From: Gari tellinella
Lineage: Eukaryota > Mollusca > Bivalvia > Cardiida > Psammobiidae
Direction of reading: 5' to 3'
Assembly (NCBI GenBank): GCA_922989275.2
Contig: OV277862.1
Location: 66,725,832-66,789,831, forward strand
Length of the DNA: 64,000 nt
Shown here: one piece after another, positions 12,601-24,600 of the stretch
How positions within the stretch are numbered: the stretch's first letter is position 1
How the letters are laid out: every line of letters begins with the position of its first letter
Position numbers and translations under genes: made by a program
Notes under the pieces: generated by a model
Seen by the model: the letters and a program-made list of their open reading frames with translations, nothing else
The model's database searches: none
What the model was told of the DNA's origin: nothing

Positions 12601-15600
12601 GTAGACAAAACGGAGAATAAACAGTATTTAAATCAAGAAAAGAAATGTTCATGATTACACTAAATTTAGCCCTTTTTTGTTGACGGTCGTATTTAGTAAT
12701 TACATGTACTTTTCTGTGTGTTTAGAGTGTGTAAAGAATGTTGTGGAAATGTTTGCTTCTTGTAACCTTAACGATGTTAATAATTTCCGTGGCATCACTT
12801 TGACAAGTATTTTTTCAAAAGTTTTTTCATTTATTCTAGACAATAGGTTGAGAAATTGGGCCGAAAATAATGATCTGCTAACGGACTACCAATTTGGCTT
12901 TAGAAGTTATCGGAGTACAATAGATTGTGCTTTTATCTTGCATTCTTTTATTGAAAAGGTAATTAAGTTTGAGAAGAAAAAACTCCACTGTGCTTTTATA
13001 GATTTTCGAAAAGCGTTCGACCTAGTATATAGAGATGGTCTATGGTTGAAATTAATTGAATATGGTGTTTCAACAAAAATGGTTAAAATGTTACAATCAA
13101 TGTACCTGAATGTTAAATCTTGCGTTAAGGTAAATGGTGAGCTGAGTAATTTTTTTGACAGCTATATGGGGGTTAAACAAGGAGAACCGTTATCTCCATT
13201 GTTATTCTTATTTTTTATAAATGATATGCGCACCTCTTTGCAGTCAGATAATGTTGAACATATCACACTAGATGACTTACAAATTTACATGCTATTATTT
13301 GCAGACGACACTGTTTTGTTTTCTTATACTAAGGATGGTTTGCAAAAACTACTTGATCAGCTAAATGAGTACTGTCAGCAATGGGGTATAGTGGTAAACA
13401 CTGATAAAACTGTTGTAATGGCCTTTAAAAACGGCAACAGGCCATATAATGTTGATATTAAATACGATGGCAAAATGCTTAAAAATGTAAGGACATTTAC
13501 TTATTTAGGAGTTACATTATCAGCTAATGGGTCGTTTTTTCAAACACAAAAGCAATTGTCTGAACAAGGAATGAAAGCATTATTTTCGATTAACTCTCTC
13601 TTTGATATTATACCTTTAAATGTAACAGAAAAAATAAAGATTTTTGATTCGATGGTATCGCCTATATTGAATTATGGCTCAGAAATATGGGGATTTCACG
13701 TAGCACCAGACATTGAGAAAGTACACACTAAATTTATAAAGCAAACATTAGGAGTTAGACAAAAAACAACAAATAATGCCGTGTACGGAGAATTAGGTAG
13801 ACTACCTTTGTCAGTAATCAGACAAATAAGAATTGTAAAGTATTGGTATAAAATTATAAATTCAGATAATTCCCTGATCAACAAAGTTTTCAATTCTTTA
13901 ATCGATGAAAACGGAAATGCTCTTTATCAGAATTCGTGGGCAGATAAAGTTAGAAATATGTTATTTTCCTTAGGGTTTGGGTACTTATGGAATAACGGTT
14001 CAGTTACAAATTTACAGTTAGAGAAAGTCATTGAACGAATAATTGATCAGTTTTTGCAATCATGGTTTGCATACGTTGCGAATTCTCCAAAGCTTGAAAC
14101 ATATGCGGTTGTTAAAAACTCTTTTGAGATAGAAAAGTATATTAAGTGTCTTCAATGATAATTATCGTAAATCACTATGCCGATTAAGATGCTCGGCACA
14201 TAGATTATTAATTGAAGAAGGTAGATACCGGAATATTGAAAGAGATCAGAGATTGTGCACCCATTGTTATATGAGTTGTATTGAAAATGAATATCACTTC
14301 CTACTTGTCTGTCCTAAATACCAAGAATTGCGACGAAGTATACTTCCTCCATATTATTGCTCATGGCCAACTATACAAAAGTTCAAATCTATTATGACTT
14401 CACAACAGTCTGGACTCCTTAATAAGTTAGCAAAGTTTATTTACTTGGCTAACGAAATTAGAGAGTCTGAAATCGAATCTTAAATATATCGCAAATTGAA
14501 AATGTATAATAATGTATATATGAGATATTATTTAGCAAAACATTCATATGCCAAAATAGTACAGCAATCTTACATGTTAACCGTACTTACATCCATTGCA
14601 TTACAAATAAATTATTCTAAGAATTAGTACTCACCACATAGTCACGATATTTCCCAAACATTCCATGTCCGACATGGAAATCACTATAATCCATTGTATA
14701 TTATATAATACATAATATTATCTCCCTTTATCACATAGTATATCGTCTAACTCTGTATCCTATGGATCCAGCGGCTTTCATCCAAATGAATGTTCGTAGC
14801 ATGTGCTATGGTTGAACCCCTAAAAAGGCACCATGCATATAAGCTATAATTGTATGTATGTTAATATACTGTACCGGTTCGGAGTGTTGTGATGAATGGT
14901 GTACTTTATAAGATGAACTTGAAGCATCCTTTTTTGGGGATGTGGATGGTTCATTCTTGTTGGTACATTTCATTGTTACAGCTAGGCGCGCTGCCGTTTC
15001 TGACCGAGTATGTGTATGTCTGACTGTGTAGTCTGTTCACTGATTATCTATCTCTCTCTATATAATTTGTACAGTGAACTTGTATCTGCAAAGATCCTAC
15101 AGAATGGAAAGCATGCTGTCTGAGTTAGTTAATTATCTCCCTTTATCACATAGTATATCGTCTAACTCTGTATCCTATGGATCCAGCGGCTTTCATCCAA
15201 ATGAATGTTCGTAGCATGTGCTATGGTTGAACCCCTAAAAAGGCACCATGCATATAAGCTATAATTGTATGTATGTTAATATACTGTACCGGTTCGGAGT
15301 GTTGTGATGAATGGTGTACTTTATAAGATGAACTTGAAGCATCCTTTTTTGGGGATGTGGATGGTTCATTCTTGTTGGTACATTTCATTGTTACAGCTAG
15401 GCGCGCTGCCGTTTCTGACCGAGTATGTGTATGTCTGACTGTGTAGTCTGTTCACTGATTATCTATCTCTCTTTATATAATACATGTATATATACTAATG
15501 TTCAACACCTAATTTGTTCGAAATAAGTAAATTATCGATTTGCAAACGCTGCTTATCCAGATCTGGGGGCTTTCGGCTTAGCCACCTGATATGGGTCTGC

Positions 15601-18600
15601 ATCGTTTGCAATATAATTTGCGGAAAACTAGGTTCAAACCCCTAAAAAAATAGTAATAAACTTGTCATCTATCAGTAAATGGATGAGTGCATCCGAACTA
15701 TTGTCACAGGATTGATTGACTAGATAGTGTTGTTATATATATGTGTACATATTGTTCGTTTTGTTATGTTCAATCATAAATATAGTAATGTCAATTTTCA
15801 GTATGAAAATGCAGATCAATTTCAAATTCAATTGGCTTTGATTCTGATAAGACGAAAACAACTGTGTCGTCTTATCAGGACTTAAACCTATTGTAACGCT
15901 CAAAAATGAAAATAATTATGATCGAAATATAACTGTAAGTTGAAAATATTGAACCAACCTTAAAACTAGAACCAGCAGAGTGGTAATCGTAGCAAAATTA
16001 TATCTTGTTATTTTGTGATATTGTAAAGACCTTAATTTATTCAAAGTATTATGTCAGTATATCGCATTTGTTTCGAGATGCATTTATACCGGAACTTGAT
16101 CAGATGACGATAATATCACCGATCAAAGGCCAGTATATATGTTATATTCTTTTTGTTAGTTATGTCATGAATATCAATTAAAAAAAAGAATTAATTTAAA
16201 AAAAAAGTATTAAACTAGATTTGGAGCCAAACCAGACATCAATGTCGATGCCTGGCCGGGAAACAAATTCATACGTTTATTTAGACACCTTGTTTATTTA
16301 TAGCAATAATCTCCCTGTATGTTTAAAATGATGTTCACTCTCTTCTTAATGCTTTTTTTCATGTTTATCAACCGCCTAGTGTAAGGCAACAGACATGTAT
16401 CATGTTATGCCGAATAAAATGATTTGACTTGACTTGACTTGACTTGTCATTGTGCTGTAGCCATTCACCTTAAAACAACAACGACGCGGGCCATAATTAA
16501 GTGGCCATGATAGCAAAACCTTTTCAATTTTTATTTATCTTTGAATGGAGCAAAGGGAAATTAACATCAGGGCTGCCATAAGTTGACATGAAAAAATTCT
16601 GCCTTACTTTCAGCCTGCTTTGAGCTACCACGTATTAGAAAAAAATCAGAAGATTTAGAAAAAAATCCGGAGAAATGATATCCCTTTAACATCAACGTTT
16701 TGTTTTACAGCAAGAGAAGAGAAATTGGACTCGTCAAGCATTAACGGTCCCAGCCATTCCCCCGACCACGGGAGAGCGCACCTGTCAAATAGTAACAGTC
16801 ACCTATTATGTGAAGGTAAGCCGAACTCAGTCTTTTACTCAGTCGTATTAACTCTGAATAAACCATTCAAAAGAATATGCACGGACACCTTTATTAACCC
16901 TTAGCCTGCCACTCACGACTATAGCTCCATATGCAAACAGCTTGGATCCGGATGAGACGCCGAGTAACTCGGCGTCTCATCCGGATCCAAGCTGTTTGAC
17001 ACTCGGACAACATTTTCAGCAATTTTGAGCAACCTTGAAGCACTTTGAAACTTGAAGCAGACGAGAAATATAGCAGACGACAATTTGTTTGGCGGGCTAA
17101 GGTTTAATGCATTTACTTATTCATTATACAGGTACATTTTGTCTCGCAGTAACTCCTTGCACGCTAACGGCGTAATCATGAATATATGTGCAAACAGTTT
17201 GGATCAAGATGAGACGCTTATTCCTTTAAAGGCTGTCATCGAATCATGTCTCTTATCCAGATTTGATCGCACATTGTTGAACGTTTCGGGTTTGTTTTCA
17301 GTTTTTGTGCCTGCAGTTTTAATTAAAGTACTTGCTTATTCAAATAATGCAAATTGCTTGTTGAAAATGTGCCATTATTGTTCTGAAGAGATTTTGTGGA
17401 AATACATGTAATTTATTACAAAGAAAGATATAGTGTTCCGGAACATCCTGACCATGTGAGTTTTGATAAGACGGTAATCTATTTCGTATAAATGCAAACG
17501 AAACGCAAAGGCAATGCACTAAAATGTAGAAAATTACAATTTTTAAAAATATATTTTAATCTGAGTGGCCAAAAGTTTGGAGCCTGGTCAGACGCCGGAT
17601 TAGCCGGCGTCTGATCTGACTCCAAACTGTTTGCATTGGAAATAATGAATTTTGCTTAAACGCATTTATTTGGAAGAATAACGTTTTCCCCGCTGTGGTC
17701 AACAGCAGCAGCATCTAGACCATCTAGAAGTACGGTGTTCCCTCTCTACAACGGCCCTCTCAATAACGACTCCCTCCTTACAACGACCCTTGCCTTAATT
17801 CCCTAAACTGATGCAATATCGTATGCTTAAAATTGTCGTCTTCTGTTTTTTCTCAAAGTTACATATAAGTGGAGATTTGATAGAAATAAATGATAATGAA
17901 GAGTGACAAACAGTTTGAATCCAGATCAGACGCCGCGTTACGCAAAATCTTAATGTTCCCTCTCTATAACGACTCCCTCCGAACAACGCACATAATCTGT
18001 GTCTCCCATTGGGTTTCGTTGTAGAGAGGGAACACTGTATTACACAACTGTTATTTGCAGGTTCTGGTCGACATTCCTATTATTCACGGTGGTGACGTGT
18101 ACGTTATTTTACCTGTTACTATAGGAACCATTCCTCAAGGTCACTCATCAAGGACAGCAGCAGCAGCAAGCAATTCCTTTGGTAAGACAAAGTTATTTGC
18201 TCGATTTCATATCTTACCCTAGAAATCTTCAGATTGCGTGTCTTGTATCCTCGATAGCATGGAGCGAAATTTGTTGAATTAGCTTTTAATTGTGGCTGCC
18301 CTTTTTGGACAACTACTTTTTTAACAGGTTGTCAAAAGCAAAAACTTGTTGTCCGAATGTTTAAAGTCATTTCATGTTAGTTCATTTAAAGCTTTATTAA
18401 TCACAAAACATATCCTTATATACCAGACAAAAAAAGAAACGTCTACTATATATTATAGTGCTTTACTTCATAGCACCAGATCTTAATAAAAACTTCATAT
18501 TTTTCATTAAAGTTTTCTTTTACTGATGCAGACATCCTTTTTCTGTATCAAAACAACACTTTCAATTGTCGAATTGATACATGTGGCTCCCAATTCTCAC

Positions 18601-21600
18601 CAAAATGTTGAATAAAAGTAATTGAAAGGCACACACATTTTACATGTTGACGTTTCTTTTTTTGTCTGGTATATATTCAGCACCGCATTTTTGCAGTGTT
18701 CCAAACAGATTGTTACTAAAAGTAGGCTGAAATTATGCAAAACAAGCTCGTTAACGTGCCTGTGATCAACTAGTTATTTACATAGCAATGTAGAACAAGA
18801 TCAGACGTCGGATAACCCGGCGTCTGATCAGGTTCCTAAACGTTTGTCACTCAAATTAAAGAAATTTCAAAAGTTGATAATTTCGATTTTCATTTGCATT
18901 GCTTTAACTGTATGCTCACTACTGAGGCTATTATACTTCAGGGCTGCCATAAGTTGATCATGAACAATCCTAAGATTTCCAAATAATGTTCTACTTTTCA
19001 AGCGCGATTACTTAAAGCAGGTTGAAAGTAAAGCAGAATGCGCCTTAAGGCGCATTCTGCTTTACTTTCAGCCTGCTTTAAGCTACCATTTGCTAGGATA
19101 AAACTCAACGATTTTGAAAACAATCCGGAGAAATGGCACCCTGACACTTCTGGAACAAAAGCTTAACCAATTGAACTATAGTGACGCGTATACGCGTTGT
19201 GTACAATTAGTGTACCTGTGAACATTATACTTTATCTATGCTAACACTGTATACCCTGATCAGAGGTCTGCATTGTTGGCCATTTTGCAATACAATTTAA
19301 AAAACGATGCTAAACAGTCAAAACTGAATTTGATTTACTTAGAGACTGGTATTCACCAGATTCAGTTCCAGGTTCAATGAGTTAACTCTTTAACTGTTTA
19401 TGTATACATAATTACGTTTTATTATTTCAGTCGAAAAGGCCGAGTCAAAGTCGGTCAAGGTTTGTTTGAAAAAAAAAAATCAATGTAGTTTTCTGTTTTG
19501 ACTCCACTTTATTAGTGTTCAGCCCATAGGGAGCTCCTATTCCAAATATCAGCTTCCTAGCGCAAACATTTCATGTAGTATACGTACATCTCAACACTTT
19601 CATCAAACTTTAACCTATGAATAAAGTTGGATTTTGACGGCACCGCGATACATGAAATGGTCATATGGCGCCGAAGATTTAACCTGATGATAACTTTTAT
19701 TAAAACGGCTAAATCCAAAACAGGTCATTTTTATATAAATTAAAAATCAGGTTTTTCTGTTTTACCCTTAAGACAACCATATTCAAACCATACGTAGCCT
19801 TAATTACAAATATCAACTTCCTAGTGCAAATAGTTGATGTAGTATAAGTAAATATCAACACTTGCCAAAACCTTAACCAACGCCGATACCGATGCCACTA
19901 CCGGGATGACTACATGTGCACCCATTTTCGTCAAAAGGCGAGCGAAAATGATATTTATTTTTTAATCAGATGATGAACGGTGTAGATCTAGATCATAGAC
20001 CTGTCTTAAACTTAATCAACGGTTATATTTTAAGTGCCGCTTTAAAAAGAGTTTACTCTCTACAATTTCAGAAGTTGACGCCTCAACTACAATCACTCAC
20101 GCCCAATGTTCGCGTGGATTAGACCAGTTTTCAAAAGGCGATGACAGATTTCCAACAACCAGTTACGTGCCGTGGTGTGCATTCGTTCCAAACTTTAAAT
20201 TTCAAAAAACTCCAACAAAAGCAGCTGTTAAACCAGCCGCTGCCCGTCAGCCTGCAAAGCCGGCCCCACAGGTTGCGGCACCGGCAGCCAGAGCGCCACC
20301 TCGTTTAGCACCGTCAGCGCCCTCTTTAGATATCGCGCCGCCATCGTATGAGGACGTTATGAAGGAGATAGCATATTCAAAAGCAAAACCAGAGGTAATG
20401 GAAACGGTTATGCACAGCGTTCTGGAGCTCACCATTATATATCAAAATATTGCCTGTAATGTATTTGAAGACTTGTGAGGTAAAGTTGCTTTAACTTGAC
20501 TTTTACCATACTCAAATCTGACCAATCAAAAGCTACAAAATGATCTCAAATTGATTCCAGACGCTTTATAACCATGCAAAATGGACATAACTGTTTGTAT
20601 TATCAATTTAGTAATTGATTATAAGTGTAAATGCATTATTCAAGCTTGCAATTACAAGTCAAGTTGCGTTTATCTGAAGAATTATTGAAAGAAACAGCTG
20701 GTTTGAATAATAATAATATCAATTATAGAAGAATAAATGAAAAGTTCCACGTCTGATAGATTGGTGCCAAACTGTCAATGTATTAATGTCAATGTAATGT
20801 ATAGTCCAATGTTTTATGCGATTGTCAAGATACGCGATTGCTCAATACAGACCAAAAGAAGTGTAAACAGCGCTCGAGATTATGGCGATAATAATGATGA
20901 CTTATGCTTTTTAAACAATATCTTCTCCAGCAAACCACAAAAACCTCGAGCGAGCCAGACACTGGCACCACTGACACACCATCGGACACGGTGCAGCTGC
21001 CAGAGAAGGCGAGTAAAGGTTTACTTGTGCTGAGGTTCCCGGACAAACATTTACAAGGGTTCCGCACTGCCTTGGAGGAGTCCGCTGATCTACTGAAGAA
21101 ACATGGTGGACATGTGCTAGCTCTTTCTGCTCAGGTAAAGAAGACAAATAACACATATAGGAATTGTCGAAGCATTTAACCCTTTACCATATAGCCTGTT
21201 TCTAGTTTTGAAGACATATGGTCGAGTAACGCAGATTTAAAGTAATAGAAAGCGGGATGCGCCTAAAATCGTATTCAGCTTTGTATTCATCATGCTTTAA
21301 GCTACCATCTTCTAGGCTATAGAAACTTTTTGTCGGTACTAATTTATGACTGTATAATTTAGACCTCTGTCCTTCAGTGGAGGAGTAAATGAAATACTAG
21401 TTCGCTAAAAGGCGCTCCTATTGGGAAAAGGAGAGAGGAGGATGTGTTAGTTTTAAAAATAAACTAAACGCAAACACAGTGCAATAGAATGTAAAAATGA
21501 CAGAATCTTGAAATAAGTGACAATCTTTTTTTAATTTGACGGAAAAATAGAGCCTGTTCAGATGCCGAGTTTACCAGAGTAAGTTTAACACAAGCGCGTT

Positions 21601-24600
21601 TGTTTGGAAATAATAACGTATTTTCCACTGTACATTCGATAAGTTGATATTTGGCTTGATTCGTGTACGCTTTCTTATGATTGATTGAGTTGAGTTTTAC
21701 GGCACCGACTCACATAACATGGTCATATGGCGCCGAGAATCGATCACATATATATAAACACCACGAAAACACTCGATCAACGAGTGTGTTAAAGCACAAA
21801 ACAAAAACATTCAGAGACGCTAATGCAGTTCCATCCCTATGCATGCACTGAAATGATTTTAGGAAGGTAATTTTGGCTGTAACTGTCATTCGCTGTTTAG
21901 GAGCTCATGAAACCAAAACAACCGACATGCCTTCCTTTTAGTTCTTAGCAGAGGGGTTAATTTCTGTCAAATAAACAAAAACACCCCGGCAATTAAGCCC
22001 TAGAACGACTGCAACATAGGAAGGTCTCTGGTGGTATGCGTTCTTAACACCATCGCAAACTCTTAACTATGAATGCTAGATAAAAGAAGATGGTAAACTT
22101 TGCAAACAGTTTGGATCCAGATCAGACGTCTTGTAATCTCCTTTACCCCATAGCCTGTGCCAAATAAACAAAAACATGCCCTTTGACAATTAAGCCCTAG
22201 AACCACTACAAGATAGGAAAGTATCTGATGGTATGCTTGCTTAATTAACATCATCGCAAAATACAAATATTATATTTTCTTATCTATGAATGATAGATCG
22301 AGGGAGGCGGCAAACTACCGTGAATGTGTTACTGGCTATCAGTCACCAAAACTACTCGAGAAGTTTGAATTAGACAAAGTACTTTGTCACTCTTTCTAGA
22401 TTCAGTTAAAGCCCCATATCTGTTCCATTATGATTTCTCAGAACTGACTACACTGATAAGAGTTTGTTATATAAATAAACAAATTTTTATTGGCAGTATT
22501 TTAATGATGAGAAACGATTATTTTTAAACACCTATGAGAGGTTTTGATTTCTTGTATAGTTGTGAATAGTCAAATTTTATAGAAGAAAAGGGTAAGTAAA
22601 ATTGTTTCAAATATTCTAATATTTTATACCTATAGGTCATTGTGAGCAGTGGAAGTTGGCCGTCAAGGACGGCTGTTGCCTTGTTTGTGTTCCCAACACA
22701 GGATTACGGGAAACAGTGGGTCAGTAAGTCGGAGAAAATGTTCGAGTCAAATGGCGTTGAGTTACAGACCACCGTTATAATGAACACGAACGAACAGTAT
22801 CAAAACGGTAATGCTCAAATACCCCACTCATCTTATACTTCTATACAGTAAACCCCCTCTATTATGATAACTGAATAGAAGACAGTTTGATGTCCTTAAG
22901 GACAGTTGATAGCCTAAAGTAAAATGAAAGTAAAGCAGAAAGTTTCTATAGGAGCTTTCTGCTTTATTTGTATCTTGTATTAAGCAGGTTAATTAACCCA
23001 TTGACCCGTCAGAAATTTCAAATGGACATTCACTTTCCAATGAATCTAGTCCATGTTGACTATTTAGGGTTGTTTTTACAATATACAAATGTATTGAAAT
23101 TGGCAAACAGTTCAGATCCTGGTCAGATTGTCCCTGTAGGAGCCCTCCGATCTGGATTTAGCCATTTCATAAGACAAGAATTCTATTCATATTGTATATT
23201 GTTTGTAAACGACGCAAATACGCATCATTTTAGTTGGCTAGGAAACCTAATACTGTATGTTATTGAAGGAAATTGCGGCGGTTCATCAGGTTCTGCACTA
23301 TTGCTAATGTCTACTTTTGTTGACGATAACAGTAATGTCTTAGTCTTTTGATGTTTTTCCAGAGAAAAACATATTTGTTTTATCCCTTCTTGGGATGAAG
23401 ACTGGATACACGGCAGCACGTCTTAAGGCATACGCACTAAAAGCAAGACAGCTTCTCACGCCCCTCCGGGTTGAGATTGGAGGCATCATTGTCTGTGCAA
23501 CAAAACTGATAGAGCAACTGGCTGGATGTTGGCCTGATCAAGGACTTTATGTGACGGTATCTCAATGGGATTCAATGGAACAGATTATGCGGTATAAAGC
23601 GGAAAAAGATAAAGGTACACGACTGTACATGTATTAAAGAACATTGATCGTCATTGCTTTTTATAAGTTGGGATGATATATTTCTGAATAGAGCACTGAG
23701 CTTATTTACAAAAAGTTATATACATGTATGACCTTTTGTCTAAATTCTGTTGTGAAATAGTTTTTATTATATGTATTAACTCATTTATTCCCGAAGCTGT
23801 TTTGTGCGCAATTGAAATTTCAAAATTTAAAATTGACTATTTAGAGTTGATTTTAAAAATATTATTACAAAATGACTAACTATGCAGACCCTGATAAGAG
23901 GGTTCCTGCAGTAGCCTTCTGACGAGGGTCTTCATTATTTGCAAAAGACAGGTGTACTGTTCACATGCACGTTGTTTGTTAATGACGAGTATATTCGTCG
24001 CTAGGGTTGAATGAGTCAATTTCTTCAGCACAGAGACAGTATTCCACTATAACAAATACTTCTAAAATTGCACGGTAACCCTTCTCCAATTAAAAGCATA
24101 ATATTGGTGTTATTTAAAACAGTTTAGAAAAATATCAGACAACTTCCAGGGCTGCCATTTCTCCGGACTTTTCCGAAATCTTCAGGTTTTTCTTAATTTC
24201 TCCGGACCTAGGGATTTTTCGGAAAACTTCGGATGTCTGCTCTTACTTGTAAAATTTGGAATTTTATGAGTTTCTTACTTAGTAAAGTCTAACAGTTTAG
24301 ATCCAGATAAGAACTGTTTGCATACTTATGTTTGTGCTATAGAGCCTGACAGCGAAAGGGATAAAGGTGTGAATCCTAAAATCGCTCTTGAATTTTCTTT
24401 ACTTTATCAGTCAATAGATCTACGTGTATATGTAATAGTTCAGATGATAAATATTCACAGTGGGCCGAGTTTTAAACATTAATATGAATATTCAGTGGGA
24501 GAACGCTTAAAGCGACTGATCGTGACTGCAATTCATATGTTGAATATTAATCCTTTCTTTTTCATACTGTCGTCTGCTTAAAAATTGTCGACTGCAATTC

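Larger units (their letters stand above)
12757..16444 (+). mobile_element. 5'-truncated non-LTR retrotransposon (LINE) insertion in copy A intron 5
   Basis: Absent from the same intron of copy B (site near 43098-43108), so inserted after the duplication. It starts in the middle of a reverse transcriptase reading frame and ends with AATAAAATGA followed by about five TTGAC units, a typical 3' microsatellite tail. Between the coding part and the tail, 14484-16420 holds a 414-bp-period direct repeat and degenerate hairpins, so the 3' region may include nested insertions. The left junction is approximate; no clear target duplication was established. Clade not assigned. Confidence 0.8.

Noticed and set aside
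16898..17000. Rho-independent terminators or bacterial palindromes
   Set aside because: Hairpins of this kind are repeated MITE cores in intron sequence; no bacterial genes nearby.
17052..17411. 119-codon open frame on the + strand
   Set aside because: It starts inside the TTAA-1 MITE and continues into intron sequence; copy B does not preserve it. Chance frame.
19431..19459. Constitutive extra exon between exons 7 and 8
   Set aside because: 29 nt breaks the reading frame, and copy B has lost it; kept only as a possible poison exon.
20825..21156. Minus-strand and alternative-frame open frames over exon 9
   Set aside because: Shadows of the real exon; the + frame has splice sites and the conserved protein.
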